This document shows positions 1 to 9,003 of a stretch of DNA of 64,000 nt, piece after piece. Origin of the DNA: Rhizobiales bacterium Y(2018) (GTDB lineage: Bacteria; Pseudomonadota; Alphaproteobacteria; Rhizobiales; Aestuariivirgaceae); contig SCPD01000003.1 in NCBI GenBank assembly GCA_005502925.1, positions 62,001 to 126,000 on the forward strand, written 5' to 3'. How positions within the stretch are numbered: the first letter of the stretch is position 1; each line of letters begins with the position of its first letter. Made by a program: the position numbers and the translations under genes. The notes under the pieces were generated by a model. The model did no database searches. It saw nothing but the letters and a program-made list of their open reading frames with translations, and had not been told where the DNA came from.

Positions 1-1614
1 GTTGGCGCGGTCGCGGCCAATCTCGCCAAGGCACGCGAGGCCCATGCCGCCGCCCAAAAGGCCGGCGCCGATCTCGTCCTTTTTCCGGAACTCTATATCG
101 CCGGATATCCGCCGGAGGACCTCGTCCTGCGCGCCTCCTTCGTCACCGCCTGCCGCGAGGCGGTCGAGGCGCTGGCCCGGGAAACGGCCGAAGGCCCGGC
201 GGTCCTGATCGGCCTGCCCTGGCGCGATGGCAAGAAGCTCCACAATGCGGTGGCGCTGCTCAACCAGGGCAAGATCGAGACGCTGCGTTTCAAGCATGAC
301 CTGCCCAATTACGGCGTCTTCGACGAGAAGCGGGTCTTCGATGCGGGGCCTGCCCCGGGACCGATCAGTTTCAAGGGCGTGCGCCTCGGCGTGCCGATCT
401 GCGAGGATATCTGGACAGAGGAATCCTGCGAGACCCTGGCCGAGACCGGCGCCGAGATTCTGCTCGTCCCCAATGGCTCGCCCTTCGAGCAGAACAAGGA
501 CGACACACGCCTCAATCTGGTGGTGGCGCGCGTCACCGAAACGGGCCTGCCGCTCGCCTATCTCAACCAGATCGGCGGCCAGGACGAGCTCGTTTTCGAC
601 GGCGCCTCCTTCGTCCTCAACGCCGATCGCGCCCTCGCTTTGCAGATGCCGATGTTCGAAGAAGCGCTTGCCGTCACCGAATGGGTCCGCGGCCCGCAAG
701 GCTGGCGGATGAACAAAGGCGAGATCGCCCGCCTGCCGGAAAGGGAAGAAGAGACCTGGCTCGCCTGCGTGCTCGGCCTCAAGGATTATGTCGAGAAAAA
801 CCGGTTTCCGGGCGTCGTCCTGGGCCTGTCGGGCGGCATCGATTCAGCCGTCGTCGCCGCTATGGCGGTCGATGCGCTGGGGCCTGAGCGCGTCCATTGC
901 GTGATGCTGCCCTATGCCTATACGAGCCGCGACAGCCTCGTCGATGCGGAGGCCTGCGCCGAGGCGCTCGGCGTGCGCTACGACGTGGTGCCGATCAAGG
1001 AGCCGGTTGAAGGTTTCCTCTCGGCGCTCAAGCCGCTGTTCGACGGCCGGAATATCGACACGACGGAAGAGAACATCCAATCGCGCAGCCGCGGCGTGAT
1101 CCTGATGGCGATCTCCAATAAATTTGGCTCGATGGTGCTGACCACCGGCAACAAGTCGGAAATGTCGGTCGGCTATGCGACGCTTTATGGCGACATGAAT
1201 GGCGGTTTCAACCCGATCAAGGACGTCTACAAGACACAAGTCTACCGGCTGGCGCGCTGGCGCAACGCGAACCACCCTGCCGGCCTCGAAGGCCCCGCCG
1301 GGACGATCATCCCCGAGCGCATCATCACCAAGGCGCCGACCGCCGAGTTGCGTGAGAACCAGACCGACCAGGACACGCTGCCGCCTTATGACGCGCTCGA
1401 CGACATTCTCTCGGGCCTCGTCGAGGAGGAGCTGCCGGTCGCCGACATCGTCAAGCGCGGTCACACGGAAGCGCTGGTACGACGCATCCAGCATATGCTT
1501 TATGTAGCGGAATATAAGCGGCGCCAGGCGGCCCCCGGCGTCAAGATCACCCGGCGCAATTTTGGTCGCGACCGGCGTTATCCGATCGTCAATGGTTTCA
1601 GGGACAGAAGCTGA
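1..1614 (+). CDS. nadE: NAD+ synthetase, glutamine-dependent (5' end outside window)
   Basis: Converts deamido-NAD+ to NAD+ with ATP, taking ammonia from glutamine; this is the last step of NAD synthesis in the cytosol. The reading frame is open from base 1, so the extreme N-terminus is missing and 537 codons remain. The N-terminal half is a nitrilase-fold glutaminase: FPELY carries the Glu, [15 protein letters not shown] the Lys, and GVPICEDIW the nucleophilic Cys. The C-terminal half is the synthetase, with the ATP pyrophosphatase loop SGGIDSA starting near fragment residue 277, followed by [12 protein letters not shown] and the NGGFNPIKD segment. It ends one base before the gltX start codon, so the two are probably co-transcribed. 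Family assignment is secure; only the start is unknown. Confidence 0.96.
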   Translation, partial: VGAVAANLAKAREAHAAAQKAGADLVLFPELYIAGYPPEDLVLRASFVTACREAVEALARETAEGPAVLIGLPWRDGKKLHNAVALLNQGKIETLRFKHDLPNYGVFDEKRVFDAGPAPGPISFKGVRLGVPICEDIWTEESCETLAETGAEILLVPNGSPFEQNKDDTRLNLVVARVTETGLPLAYLNQIGGQDELVFDGASFVLNADRALALQMPMFEEALAVTEWVRGPQGWRMNKGEIARLPEREEETWLACVLGLKDYVEKNRFPGVVLGLSGGIDSAVVAAMAVDALGPERVHCVMLPYAYTSRDSLVDAEACAEALGVRYDVVPIKEPVEGFLSALKPLFDGRNIDTTEENIQSRSRGVILMAISNKFGSMVLTTGNKSEMSVGYATLYGDMNGGFNPIKDVYKTQVYRLARWRNANHPAGLEGPAGTIIPERIITKAPTAELRENQTDQDTLPPYDALDDILSGLVEEELPVADIVKRGHTEALVRRIQHMLYVAEYKRRQAAPGVKITRRNFGRDRRYPIVNGFRDRS

Positions 1615-1615
1615 C

Positions 1616-2938
1616 ATGGCTCCCATCTTACGCTTTGCCCCCTCACCCACCGGCCGCATCCATATTGGCAATGCGCGCACGGCCATCCTCAACTGGCTGT
1701 TCGTGCGCAAAGCCGACGGCCAGTTCGTGCTGCGTTATGACGACACCGATGTCGAGCGCTCGACGGCGGCTTTTGCGGCGGGCATCGCGCATGATCTCGG
1801 CTGGCTCGGCATCGTGCCGGACCGGGTCGAATATCAGTCGAAGCGCTTCGACCGCTATCGCGCCGTGACCGACGAGCTGAAGGAGGCGGGCCGGCTCTAT
1901 CCCTGCTATGAAACGGCGGACGAGCTCGACAGGCGGCGCAAGCGTCAACTCGCCCGGCATCAGCCGCCGGTCTATGACCGCGCCGCCCTGAAGCTCACGC
2001 CTGAGGAGCGCCAGGCGCTCGAGGCCGAAGGCCGCAAGCCGCATTGGCGCTTCAAGCTCGACGGCCGCAATGTCGAATGGGTCGATCTCATCCGCGGACC
2101 GCAGCATATCGACACGACCAATCTGTCCGATCCGGTGCTGGTGCGCGAAGACGGCACCTATCTCTACACCCTGCCTTCAGTGGTCGATGATATCGATTTC
2201 GGCATCACCCATGTGATCCGCGGCGAGGACCATGTGGTCAACACCGCGGTGCAGATCGAGATCTTCGAGGCGCTCTCCGGCAAGGTCCCGCATTTTGCCC
2301 ATCACAGCCTGCTCACCGGCGCCGATGGCCAGGGCCTGTCGAAACGCCTAGGCTCGCTGTCGATCGCCTCCTTGCGCGAGGAAGGCCTGGAAGCCATGGC
2401 GGTGGTGAGCCATGCGGCTCTCCTCGGCACGTCGGACTCGATCCATCCCTGCCTCGATTATCGTGAGCTTATCGAAGGTTTCGATCTCGCCAAGCTGTCG
2501 CGGGCACCGGCCCGCTTCGACGACAATGAATTGCGCGGCCTCAATGCCCGTCTTCTCCATATGACGCCCTATGCGGCGGTGAAGGAGCGGCTCGACCACG
2601 GTGATGAAGCCTTCTGGCTTGCCGTGCGCGGCAACCTCACCATCTTCGCCGATGTCAAAAACTGGTGGACCATCGTCGCCGGCGACGTCACGCCCAAGAT
2701 CGCGCCGGACGAGCGCGATTTCATCGCGGCGGCGGCCAGGCTGCTGCCGCCCGCCCCATGGACAAGCGAAACCTGGAAGGTCTGGACCGAGGCCGTCAAG
2801 ACGGAGACCGGCCGCAAGGGCAAGGCCTTGTTCATGCCGCTGCGGCTGGCGCTGACCGGCCTCGATCACGGCCCGGAGCTGGCTCTGCTGCTGCCGCTGA
2901 TTGGACGCGAGCGGACTTCCCGGCGATTGGGGACGTAA
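1616..2938 (+). CDS. gltX: Glutamyl-tRNA synthetase
   Basis: Class I aminoacyl-tRNA synthetase that charges tRNA with glutamate. At 440 residues it is at the short end for bacterial GluRS (commonly about 470). The Rossmann signature [15 protein letters not shown] at the N-terminus includes the HIGH-like tetrad HIGN (16-19). The KMSKS equivalent is SKR at 242-244 inside [10 protein letters not shown]. The ATG at 1616 follows the nadE stop (1612-1614) by one base and gives the canonical N-terminus [13 protein letters not shown]. Upstream in-frame codons would only add residues overlapping nadE. Alphaproteobacteria often carry two GluRS paralogues; which one this is cannot be decided from this window. 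Confidence 0.95.
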   Translation: MAPILRFAPSPTGRIHIGNARTAILNWLFVRKADGQFVLRYDDTDVERSTAAFAAGIAHDLGWLGIVPDRVEYQSKRFDRYRAVTDELKEAGRLYPCYETADELDRRRKRQLARHQPPVYDRAALKLTPEERQALEAEGRKPHWRFKLDGRNVEWVDLIRGPQHIDTTNLSDPVLVREDGTYLYTLPSVVDDIDFGITHVIRGEDHVVNTAVQIEIFEALSGKVPHFAHHSLLTGADGQGLSKRLGSLSIASLREEGLEAMAVVSHAALLGTSDSIHPCLDYRELIEGFDLAKLSRAPARFDDNELRGLNARLLHMTPYAAVKERLDHGDEAFWLAVRGNLTIFADVKNWWTIVAGDVTPKIAPDERDFIAAAARLLPPAPWTSETWKVWTEAVKTETGRKGKALFMPLRLALTGLDHGPELALLLPLIGRERTSRRLGT

Positions 2939-2999
2939 ACGGATCGGCATTGATCGCCGCCGCAAAAGCCTTAAAACATGCGGGGTTCGAGATTGGGGC

Positions 3000-3635
3000 A
3001 TGCCCATGATCCTCGTCGGTCAGTATGACTCTCCTTATGTGCGCCGCGTGGCGGTGACGCTGCACCACTATCATTTGCGCTTCGAGCGCAACCGCCTGTC
3101 GGTCTTCCATCCCGGCATGGTCGACATCAACCCCTTGATGCGCATTCCCTCGCTCGTCATCGACGGCGACGAGACGCTGCATGACAGCGGCGCCATCATC
3201 GACTATCTCGACGAGATGGTCGGCCCGCAGAAGGCGTTGACCCCGCGCAGCGGCGAGGAACGCCGCAAGGTGCTGCAGGTCATCGCCCTCGCCACCGGCG
3301 CCATCGATAAGACGCTTGCGGTGGTTTATGAGCGGCATTTCCATCTGGCCGCCGGTATCGCCCATGAATGGACGGTGCGCTGCATGGCGCAGCTTTCAGG
3401 CGCCCTCGTCCATCTCGACGCGCATGCGAGCGGGCCCTGGTATTTCGGCCGCAAGTTCACGCAAGCCGATGTCACGCTCGGATGCCTCATCGGCTATCTT
3501 AAGCTGCGGCTGCCGGAAGCCTTTCCGGCCGGACGTTATCCGCATCTCGAGAAACTGGCGGAACGCTGCGAGGCGCTCGACGCCTTTATCAAGACAAAGC
3601 CGGCGCCCGATGAGCTGATGCCGGCGAAACCTTGA
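3000..3635 (+). CDS. Glutathione S-transferase family protein
   Basis: A 211-residue protein with GST architecture. The thioredoxin-like N-terminal domain contains SPYVRRVAVTLHHY and NPLMRIPSLVIDGDETLHDSGAIIDYLDE, with the cis-Pro and the Asp/Ser glutathione-binding pair. An all-helical C-terminal domain follows, with the GRKFTQADVTLG segment. The substrate cannot be inferred; bacterial members do detoxification, dehalogenation or disulfide reduction. The start is MPM at 3000, or MILVGQYDS at 3006. The gap to gltX is about 60 bases. It converges on a second, dissimilar GST gene whose stop codon abuts this one with no spacer (see 3633-3638). Confidence 0.9.
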   Translation: MPMILVGQYDSPYVRRVAVTLHHYHLRFERNRLSVFHPGMVDINPLMRIPSLVIDGDETLHDSGAIIDYLDEMVGPQKALTPRSGEERRKVLQVIALATGAIDKTLAVVYERHFHLAAGIAHEWTVRCMAQLSGALVHLDAHASGPWYFGRKFTQADVTLGCLIGYLKLRLPEAFPAGRYPHLEKLAERCEALDAFIKTKPAPDELMPAKP

Positions 3636-4265
3636 TCAGGCGGCCGGAATCTCCGCCGACGCGTCCGGCACCTTGTAGCCCTTGATCACAGCTGGGCGCG
3701 CGGCCATGACCTGATACCAGCGCCGCACATTGGGAAAGTCCTTGAGATCGATCTTCTGCCAGGCGAAACGGGCGATCCACGGGAAGGTCGCGATATCGAC
3801 GATCGAATAATCGCCGCACATGAAATCTTGGCCCTTGAGCAGCCGGTCGAGGACACCATAGAGGCGCTTCGCTTCGGCGGCGAACCAGGCATCGGCGAAG
3901 GGCGCCTTGCCTTCATTATAGTGCAGGAAATAATGGGCGCGGCCGAGAAACGGACCGACCGCCGACATTTGCCACATCAGCCATTCATGGATGCGGATGC
4001 GCGCCTTGGCCTCGGCCGGATAGAGCTTGCCGGTCTTCTCACCGAGATACATGAGAATGGCGCCCGACTCGAATACGCTCTGGCCGTTGTCGCGGTCGAT
4101 GATGGCCGGGATCTTGTTATTGGGCGATATTTTGAGAAAGTCGGGCGCGAACTGCTCGTCCTTGCCGATATTGATCGGATGGGTCGTGTAAGCGAGGCCC
4201 ATCTCTTCGAGCGCGATCGAGATCTTGCGCCCATTGGGCGTGCTCCAGGTGTAGAGATCGATCAT
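3636..4265 (-). CDS. Glutathione S-transferase, YfcG/YghU-like
   Basis: A 209-residue GST. The N-terminus YTWSTPNGRKISIALEEMGL and the segment ISPNNKIPAIID followed by FESGAILMYLGEKTG are typical of the disulfide-bond-reductase type GSTs (YfcG/YghU), where the TPNGRK segment supplies the glutathione-contacting residues. It is the last gene of a tight minus-strand operon after the PhnD-like gene (4-base ATGA overlap, 4262-4265) and the XRE regulator. The conserved coupling suggests a functional link, but the substrate is unknown. It differs clearly from the convergent GST at 3000-3635, so it is not a recent tandem duplicate. Confidence 0.92.
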   Translation of the reverse strand: MIDLYTWSTPNGRKISIALEEMGLAYTTHPINIGKDEQFAPDFLKISPNNKIPAIIDRDNGQSVFESGAILMYLGEKTGKLYPAEAKARIRIHEWLMWQMSAVGPFLGRAHYFLHYNEGKAPFADAWFAAEAKRLYGVLDRLLKGQDFMCGDYSIVDIATFPWIARFAWQKIDLKDFPNVRRWYQVMAARPAVIKGYKVPDASAEIPAA

Positions 4266-5032
4266 AGCAGCTGCAATCCTCCCGCTTGTTCCATCTGGTC
4301 CTCCAGAACAAGGATACGGTCATAGGCGCGATCGGCAAGCACCGAATGGCCCGCGAGCAACAAGGCCTCGCGCGCGGTGGCAAGCGCCGGATCGGCGAAG
4401 GCCTTGTCCAACGCCAACCGTAAGGGTGCAAAGTCGCGGCCGGGCGCGGTTACAAAAGGAAGGCCCGGCACCTTGGGCGAACGCGCGATCTCGACCAGGC
4501 CATCGAGATAATCCGGCCGATAGCGTCGCGCCAGCGCCACACAGACGGAATCGATCGAGCATATGTCGGCCTTGCCGTCGCGCACCGCGATCATCGATTT
4601 GACATGACCGCCGCTTTCGAGAACCGAGGCGAAGAAGCCGCCGTCCTTCGCAAAGGGCGCGAAGACGAGCTTCAACGCCAGCATGCCCGACATGGAATCA
4701 GGATTATTCACTGCCGCGCGGCTGCCCTTGAATTCGGCCAGCGGGCGCTTTTCACGCGCGAAGACGAAGCTGCAATAATCGGCGCCCTCGCAACCATCGG
4801 CGCGATAATGCGGCGTCGCCAGATAGACAAAGCGGCCGCGGAATTCATGGGTGAACGGATAGCCGCAGGTCTGGCTGAAAAACATGTCGCTTCTGCGCCA
4901 GCCGGCGAAGTAGTCGGGATCATGGTCGAGCCGCGCGCCGTCCTTGCCCATATGCCTGAGGATACCGCCGCCCCATTCATCAGTCGCCGTGCGGACCTCG
5001 GGCCAGTCATACATGGGCAGCGATATCGTCAT
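4262..5032 (-). CDS. PhnD-like periplasmic-binding-fold protein without signal peptide
   Basis: 256 residues with the fold of phosphate/phosphite/phosphonate-binding proteins (PhnD-like, PF12974): PLAEFKGSRAAVNNPDSMSGMLALKLVFAP is the hinge segment and KADICSIDSVCVALARRY the second-lobe motif. The N-terminus MTISLPMYDWPEV begins directly with the first strand and shows no signal peptide, so the protein is probably cytosolic. There is no permease or ATPase beside it. It sits between an XRE regulator and a GST with 4-base overlaps on both sides, which suggests a small-molecule-binding role coupled to the regulator rather than transport. That role is inference; the ligand is unknown. Confidence 0.8.
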   Translation of the reverse strand: MTISLPMYDWPEVRTATDEWGGGILRHMGKDGARLDHDPDYFAGWRRSDMFFSQTCGYPFTHEFRGRFVYLATPHYRADGCEGADYCSFVFAREKRPLAEFKGSRAAVNNPDSMSGMLALKLVFAPFAKDGGFFASVLESGGHVKSMIAVRDGKADICSIDSVCVALARRYRPDYLDGLVEIARSPKVPGLPFVTAPGRDFAPLRLALDKAFADPALATAREALLLAGHSVLADRAYDRILVLEDQMEQAGGLQLL

Positions 5033-5874
5033 CGGACGTCCTTCATAAAAGAGCGAATGTAGTTGCCGGTCTCATTGGGCTGGATGCGGGCATTGCGAAT
5101 CAGATTGTCGAAATGCCGCGACAGCTCGCGAATATGCTCGGTCGAGGTGAAGACGAAATACATGTCGCCGACATAAAGCGCGGCGCGCATGGGACCGAAC
5201 ACCGTATAGGGAACCGAAAAGCGCTCGCGATTGTCGAACAGGAACCAGCGATAGGCGGGATAAAGCTCCTCGACGAGGCCGGCCGCCTGCTCGAGCTGGG
5301 CCAGACGCTCCGCTGCCTCGAGGCCGCGCCATATCCCCTCGCCGCGGGCGAACCCCTCCAGCCCCTGCAGCGGCGAGCATACTTCGATCTCATGTTCGGT
5401 GCGCTTGGCATGCATGATGCGGCCCCTGGCGATGCCAGCCCAGGCCTTGGCGGCGGTGGCCTCGAGCCGCCCGGTCTCATGGGCGATCACCGCCTCGGTC
5501 TTCACCTGGTCGGGCAAGGTCGCCGGCACGTAGCGCACCTTGAAGCCGCGGGCCTCCTCATGCCAGGCCAACAGGCGCTCATCGGCGGGGCTGCCGGCAT
5601 CAGGCTCGATCGCCATTTGCGAGACGATGTCGGCCGCCACCTGGTCTTGCTGCGAAAGCCCCAGAAGCCAGTCGATCGACACGGTGTGGCGGGCGGCGAT
5701 GCGCGCGATCGTCTCGGTTCGCGGCAATCTAACGTTAACGTCAGACAGAAGTTGCGACAGTGTCGAACGATCGAGCCCGGCGCGTGCAGCGAATTTCGCC
5801 CGCGACAGGCCGGATCGCTCGATCAGCGCCAAAAGCCGCTGGCGGAAGATGTCCGATGTATCCCGCTTCAGCAT
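5029..5874 (-). CDS. XRE-family HTH transcriptional regulator with ligand-binding-like C-terminus
   Basis: 281 residues. An N-terminal Cro/C1 helix-turn-helix spans about residues 8-60, including SRAKFAARAGLDRSTLSQLLS. A C-terminal domain of about 200 residues, which I do not recognise by name, includes the VPYTVFGPMRAALYVGDMYFVF segment. First gene of the XRE / PhnD-like / GST operon and divergent from the desaturase at 5978, so it probably controls both directions. The start at 5874 lies almost on top of an inverted repeat GTTTAC-N4-GTAACC (5876-5891), consistent with autoregulation. No good Shine-Dalgarno sequence is visible, so the exact start or a leaderless transcript remains open. Confidence 0.82.
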   Translation of the reverse strand: MLKRDTSDIFRQRLLALIERSGLSRAKFAARAGLDRSTLSQLLSDVNVRLPRTETIARIAARHTVSIDWLLGLSQQDQVAADIVSQMAIEPDAGSPADERLLAWHEEARGFKVRYVPATLPDQVKTEAVIAHETGRLEATAAKAWAGIARGRIMHAKRTEHEIEVCSPLQGLEGFARGEGIWRGLEAAERLAQLEQAAGLVEELYPAYRWFLFDNRERFSVPYTVFGPMRAALYVGDMYFVFTSTEHIRELSRHFDNLIRNARIQPNETGNYIRSFMKDVR

Positions 5875-5875
5875 T

Positions 5876-5891
5876 GTTTACAATCGTAACC
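5876..5891. promoter_or_regulatory. Inverted repeat at the XRE gene start, candidate operator
   Basis: GTTTAC AATC GTAACC: 6-base arms with one mismatch, ending two bases upstream of the XRE start codon. The position suits an autoregulatory operator. No protein-binding evidence is available from sequence. Confidence 0.35.
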
Positions 5892-5921
5892 AAATGACGT
5901 GGATGCGTATCAGAATAAACA

Positions 5922-5937
5922 TATTATGCGCATAATA
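5922..5937. promoter_or_regulatory. Perfect 16-bp palindrome in divergent promoter region
   Basis: TATTATGCGCATAATA is a perfect 16-base dyad in the 103-base space between the divergent XRE gene (start 5874) and the desaturase (start 5978). The A+T-rich surroundings stand out from the G+C-rich genes. It is the best candidate operator for the adjacent XRE protein or another dimeric regulator. Confidence 0.5.
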
Positions 5938-5977
5938 GCATGGTGGGTAAAGGCCGATGCGCCTATAAAATTGAAAC

Positions 5978-6895
5978 ATGTTGCCGCCCCGCGAAATCGA
6001 GACCGCCAAGCCGCTCAATATCGAGTGGCCGACGGTCGCCCTGATCACCCTCACCTATGGCCTGCTCGCCCTCCTGATGTGGTTCTTCCATGCTTTACCC
6101 TGGTGGGTGGTGGTGCCGGCCGCGGCCTATCTGGTGGCACTGCACGGCTCGCTCCAGCATGAGGCGCTGCATGGCCACCCGACGCGCAACCGCTTGGTCA
6201 ATGAGCTCCTGGTGGCGATCAGCCCGAGCCTCTGGTTCCCCTATCGGCGCTACCGCAAGCTGCATCTCACCCATCACAATGACGAGCACCTGACCGACCC
6301 GCAGCTCGATCCGGAATCCTATTATCTGCTGCCCGATCACTGGGTGCGGCTGGCGGCGCCGATGAAGCAGCTCTACACGATCAACAACACGCTCGCCGGC
6401 CGCATGATCCTGGGGCCGATCATCGCCGCGATCCGCTTCTGGTCATCGGAGCTCGTCGCCCTCCTCAAGGGCGACCGCGACATTCTCCACGCCTGGCTAC
6501 TCCATATCCCGGCCGCCGCCGTCACCCTCGTCTATGCGCTTTGGGTGTGCGGCATTCCCTTCTGGCAATATGCCCTGCTCTTCGCCTATCCGGGCGTCGC
6601 GCTCATGCTGGTGCGCTCTTTCTGCGAGCATCAGGCGGCGGCGAATGAGGGCGAGCGCACCATCATCGTCGAGGCCTCGCCCTTCTGGTCGCTCTTGTTC
6701 CTCAACAACAACCTGCATGTCGCCCATCACACGCGGCCCAGGCTGCCCTGGTACGAGCTTCCCGCTTATTACCGCGCCGAGCGCGACGCGCTCATCGCCA
6801 AAAACAACGGCTATCGCATGAACGGCTACGGCGAAATCTTCCGGCGCTACTTCCTAAAGCCCAAGGAACCGGTCGCCCACCCGCTCATCAAATAA
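5978..6895 (+). CDS. Fatty acid desaturase family membrane protein
   Basis: 305 residues with the three histidine boxes of the di-iron membrane desaturase/hydroxylase family (PF00487): HEALHGH, HLTHHND and HVAHHT. Hydrophobic segments lie around residues 20-50 and 165-205. Such enzymes insert double bonds or hydroxyl groups using O2 and reductant. The substrate cannot be assigned; it could be an acyl lipid, a carotenoid-like molecule or a small alkyl compound. It is followed after 31 bases by an FAD oxidoreductase with a good ribosome-binding site and is divergent from the XRE operon, so the two enzymes likely form one regulated unit. Confidence 0.88.
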   Translation: MLPPREIETAKPLNIEWPTVALITLTYGLLALLMWFFHALPWWVVVPAAAYLVALHGSLQHEALHGHPTRNRLVNELLVAISPSLWFPYRRYRKLHLTHHNDEHLTDPQLDPESYYLLPDHWVRLAAPMKQLYTINNTLAGRMILGPIIAAIRFWSSELVALLKGDRDILHAWLLHIPAAAVTLVYALWVCGIPFWQYALLFAYPGVALMLVRSFCEHQAAANEGERTIIVEASPFWSLLFLNNNLHVAHHTRPRLPWYELPAYYRAERDALIAKNNGYRMNGYGEIFRRYFLKPKEPVAHPLIK

Positions 6896-6926
6896 ACGAT
6901 CAATCAGTCTACGGAGAAAACAGAAC

Positions 6927-8276
6927 ATGACCACCGCGCATCTACCGAAATCAGCCGCCTATGTCGTCGTCGGCATGGGCATGCATGGCATGTCGACGGC
7001 CTGGCACCTCGCCATGGAGCTCGAGCGCTCCGGCAAAGGCAAAGGTTCGGACGTCATCCTCATCGACAAGGCCGGCCCCGGCGCCGGCGCCACCGGCATC
7101 GCCTGCGGCTGCGTGCGCAATCTCTACATGACCTCGCCGATCCACAATATCCTGCGCCATTCGGTCGATGTGTGGGAATCGGACCCGGTCAATTTCGGCT
7201 TCCAGCAAGTAGGCTACGTATCGGTCGGCGAAGGCAATCAGCAGGCCGACTACGAGAAGATGCATAAGAGTCAGAATGCCGCCGGCTACAAGTCCGACAT
7301 GTATGTCGGTAAGGAAGCGAAAAGCTTCCTCAAAAAGATCTGGCCGGACTTCAATGTCGACAAGGCCGATGTCGTGCTGCACGAGATTCCGTCGGGTTAT
7401 GCCGGTACCCATACCGCGGTGCGCGCCCTCAAGGAGAAATGCGACCAGTGGGGCGTGCGTTCCTTCACTGGCATCTCAGTCGAAGGCTATGACATGCAGA
7501 ACGGCCGCATCACCGGCGTCCTCACCGCCGAAGGCACGATCAAGGCCGATGCGGTGGTCATCTGCGCCGGCGCCTGGATCACCAAGCACTGGGACTGGTT
7601 GGGGCTGCCCAACAAGCTCGACATGCGCTATCCCGATGGCGGCGTCGTCAAGGATGCCGACATGTGGACCTACTGGCGCCTGCTCGAAGGCGAGGTGCTC
7701 CTCAAAGAGGGCCACAAATACCGCACCGGCGACGACAAGGATCCCCCGGTTCTCCATGTCGAGCTGATGAACACGCCGGTCATCACCGAGGACGGCCACA
7801 AATTCCCGGATCAACACTTCTATATGTATGTGCGCTATGCGGCCGAGCGCGCCGGCGCACCCGGTGTCCAGGGCGGCACCATCCCGATCAAGATGGGCCC
7901 CAAGGCGGTGCTCGAGCCCTATGGCCACGCCAACGACCTCTACCAGGCCGATCCGTGGTTCAAGGACTACTATATGGCGACGCTCGCCTATCTGTTCGAC
8001 CAGTTCAAGAACTATGGCAGCCACTTCAAGCAGCGCCGCAATGGCGGCATCGGCGCCTTCACGCCGGACTCGGTGCCGATCTTCGACTGGGTCGCCGAGA
8101 ACGGCTACATGATCGCCGACTCGAACCACGGCTATAAGATGATCGGCGTCGGCAAGCTCGTCGCCCGCCACCTGGTATCGGGCACCCCGGTCCCCGAGCT
8201 GTCGCCTTTCGCTTTCACCCGCTTCGCCCAGGGCAAAACCTTCGGCGACCGCAATTCCAACTGTCCTTGGGTGTAA
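6927..8276 (+). CDS. FAD-dependent oxidoreductase (DAO/sarcosine oxidase-like)
   Basis: 449 residues. The N-terminal dinucleotide-binding motif VVVGMGMHGMSTAW fits GxGxxG (about residues 13-22), followed by LIDKAGPGAGATG, typical of D-amino-acid-oxidase-like flavoenzymes. The C-terminal FAD motif region is GAFTPDSVPIFDW with NHGYKMIGVGKLVA. No signal peptide is present. The likely reaction is oxidative demethylation or deamination of an amine or 2-hydroxy acid, substrate unknown. It starts 31 bases after the desaturase, with GGAG upstream of the ATG, and is followed by a strong intrinsic terminator, so it closes the transcription unit. Confidence 0.87.
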   Translation: MTTAHLPKSAAYVVVGMGMHGMSTAWHLAMELERSGKGKGSDVILIDKAGPGAGATGIACGCVRNLYMTSPIHNILRHSVDVWESDPVNFGFQQVGYVSVGEGNQQADYEKMHKSQNAAGYKSDMYVGKEAKSFLKKIWPDFNVDKADVVLHEIPSGYAGTHTAVRALKEKCDQWGVRSFTGISVEGYDMQNGRITGVLTAEGTIKADAVVICAGAWITKHWDWLGLPNKLDMRYPDGGVVKDADMWTYWRLLEGEVLLKEGHKYRTGDDKDPPVLHVELMNTPVITEDGHKFPDQHFYMYVRYAAERAGAPGVQGGTIPIKMGPKAVLEPYGHANDLYQADPWFKDYYMATLAYLFDQFKNYGSHFKQRRNGGIGAFTPDSVPIFDWVAENGYMIADSNHGYKMIGVGKLVARHLVSGTPVPELSPFAFTRFAQGKTFGDRNSNCPWV

Positions 8277-8306
8277 GACCCCCAGATAAAATCGCAGTAA
8301 ACTGTT

Positions 8307-8346
8307 ACAGCAAGATAGAGTCCAACCCCTATCTTGCTGTTTTTTT
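8307..8346 (+). terminator. Rho-independent terminator after FAD oxidoreductase
   Basis: Perfect 12-bp stem: 8307-8318 (ACAGCAAGATAG) pairs with 8329-8340, with a 10-base loop and a following run of T residues to 8346. Confidence 0.92.
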
Positions 8347-8389
8347 GCCTGATTTCCCTGCTTTTTGCGCTCCGGGGTCCACAACGCGG

Positions 8390-8408
8390 GACCGGTCCCT
8401 GACCGGTC
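8390..8408. promoter_or_regulatory. Twin GACCGGTC palindromes upstream of HU gene
   Basis: Two copies of the perfect 8-base palindrome GACCGGTC (8390-8397 and 8401-8408) separated by CCT, giving an 11-base centre-to-centre spacing, close to one helical turn. They lie about 150 bases upstream of the HU start, in the otherwise empty 8347-8555 region. Function unknown; tandem operator sites are one possibility. Confidence 0.35.
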
Positions 8409-8470
8409 TCCACAGGAGGAGGGGGCGAATTCTACCCGCCAAATGGGCGTTTTTTAACGTGTGCAGCGCA

Positions 8471-8494
8471 AAAACCCATGAAAATAAGGGTTTT
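8471..8494. promoter_or_regulatory. Inverted repeat in HU leader
   Basis: AAAACCC (8471-8477) and GGGTTTT (8488-8494) form a 7-bp dyad with a 10-base spacer, about 60 bases upstream of the HU start codon. It could be a hairpin in the 5' leader or an operator. Evidence is limited to symmetry and position. Confidence 0.3.
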
Positions 8495-8555
8495 CACGAA
8501 TCAACGCATGCGCTAGGGCTCGATTCACAGAATTCAGCAAGCAAGGAGCAGATAC

Positions 8556-8855
8556 ATGGCTGATGATAAAGTGAAAGTGGTGACGATTCCTCTGTCGAAA
8601 GTGGCAGCGGAACTTGCCGAGAAGCACGAGATGTCGAAGAAGGCCTCCACGGAGTTCCTCGGCGCTTTCGTCGACCTCGTCGTCAAGCACCTCAAGAAGG
8701 GTAACAAGGTCCGCGTGACCGGCCTCGGCATCCTGCAGGTCCGTAAGCGTCCGGCGCGCATGGGTCGCAACCCCGCCACTGGCGAAGCCATCAAGATCAA
8801 GGCGTCGAAGAAGGTCGCCTTCCGCGCCGCCAAGGAGCTGAAGGAAGCTATCTAA
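8556..8855 (+). CDS. HU/IHF-family DNA-binding protein
   Basis: 99 residues. The HU family core is visible: VRVTGLGILQVRKRPARMGRNPATGEAIKIKASKKVAFRAAKELKEAI matches the beta-arm region, including the RxGRNPxTGE tip. The N-terminus MADDKVKVVTIPLSKVAAELAEK is about 9 residues longer than in typical 90-residue HU. It bends and compacts DNA as a dimer in the nucleoid. The ribosome-binding site AAGGAG lies shortly before the ATG. It is a monocistronic unit with its own terminator. Confidence 0.93.
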   Translation: MADDKVKVVTIPLSKVAAELAEKHEMSKKASTEFLGAFVDLVVKHLKKGNKVRVTGLGILQVRKRPARMGRNPATGEAIKIKASKKVAFRAAKELKEAI

Positions 8856-8876
8856 GCTTCCGGCAGTCTGATTTCG

Positions 8877-8913
8877 AAACGGCCCCGTTCACGCGGGGCC
8901 GTTTTCGTTTTTA
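8877..8913 (+). terminator. Rho-independent terminator after HU gene
   Basis: An 11-bp stem, 8877-8887 (AAACGGCCCCG) with 8894-8904, and a 6-base loop, running into TTTTCGTTTTT. Confidence 0.93.
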
Positions 8914-9003
8914 GACTGTCGAGCGTCGCTTATGCTTGCTTAGCTTGTTTGATTGCTCTTATGATCCTCGCCAACAAAAAAACAAAAATGGGCAAGGTGA
9001 GGG

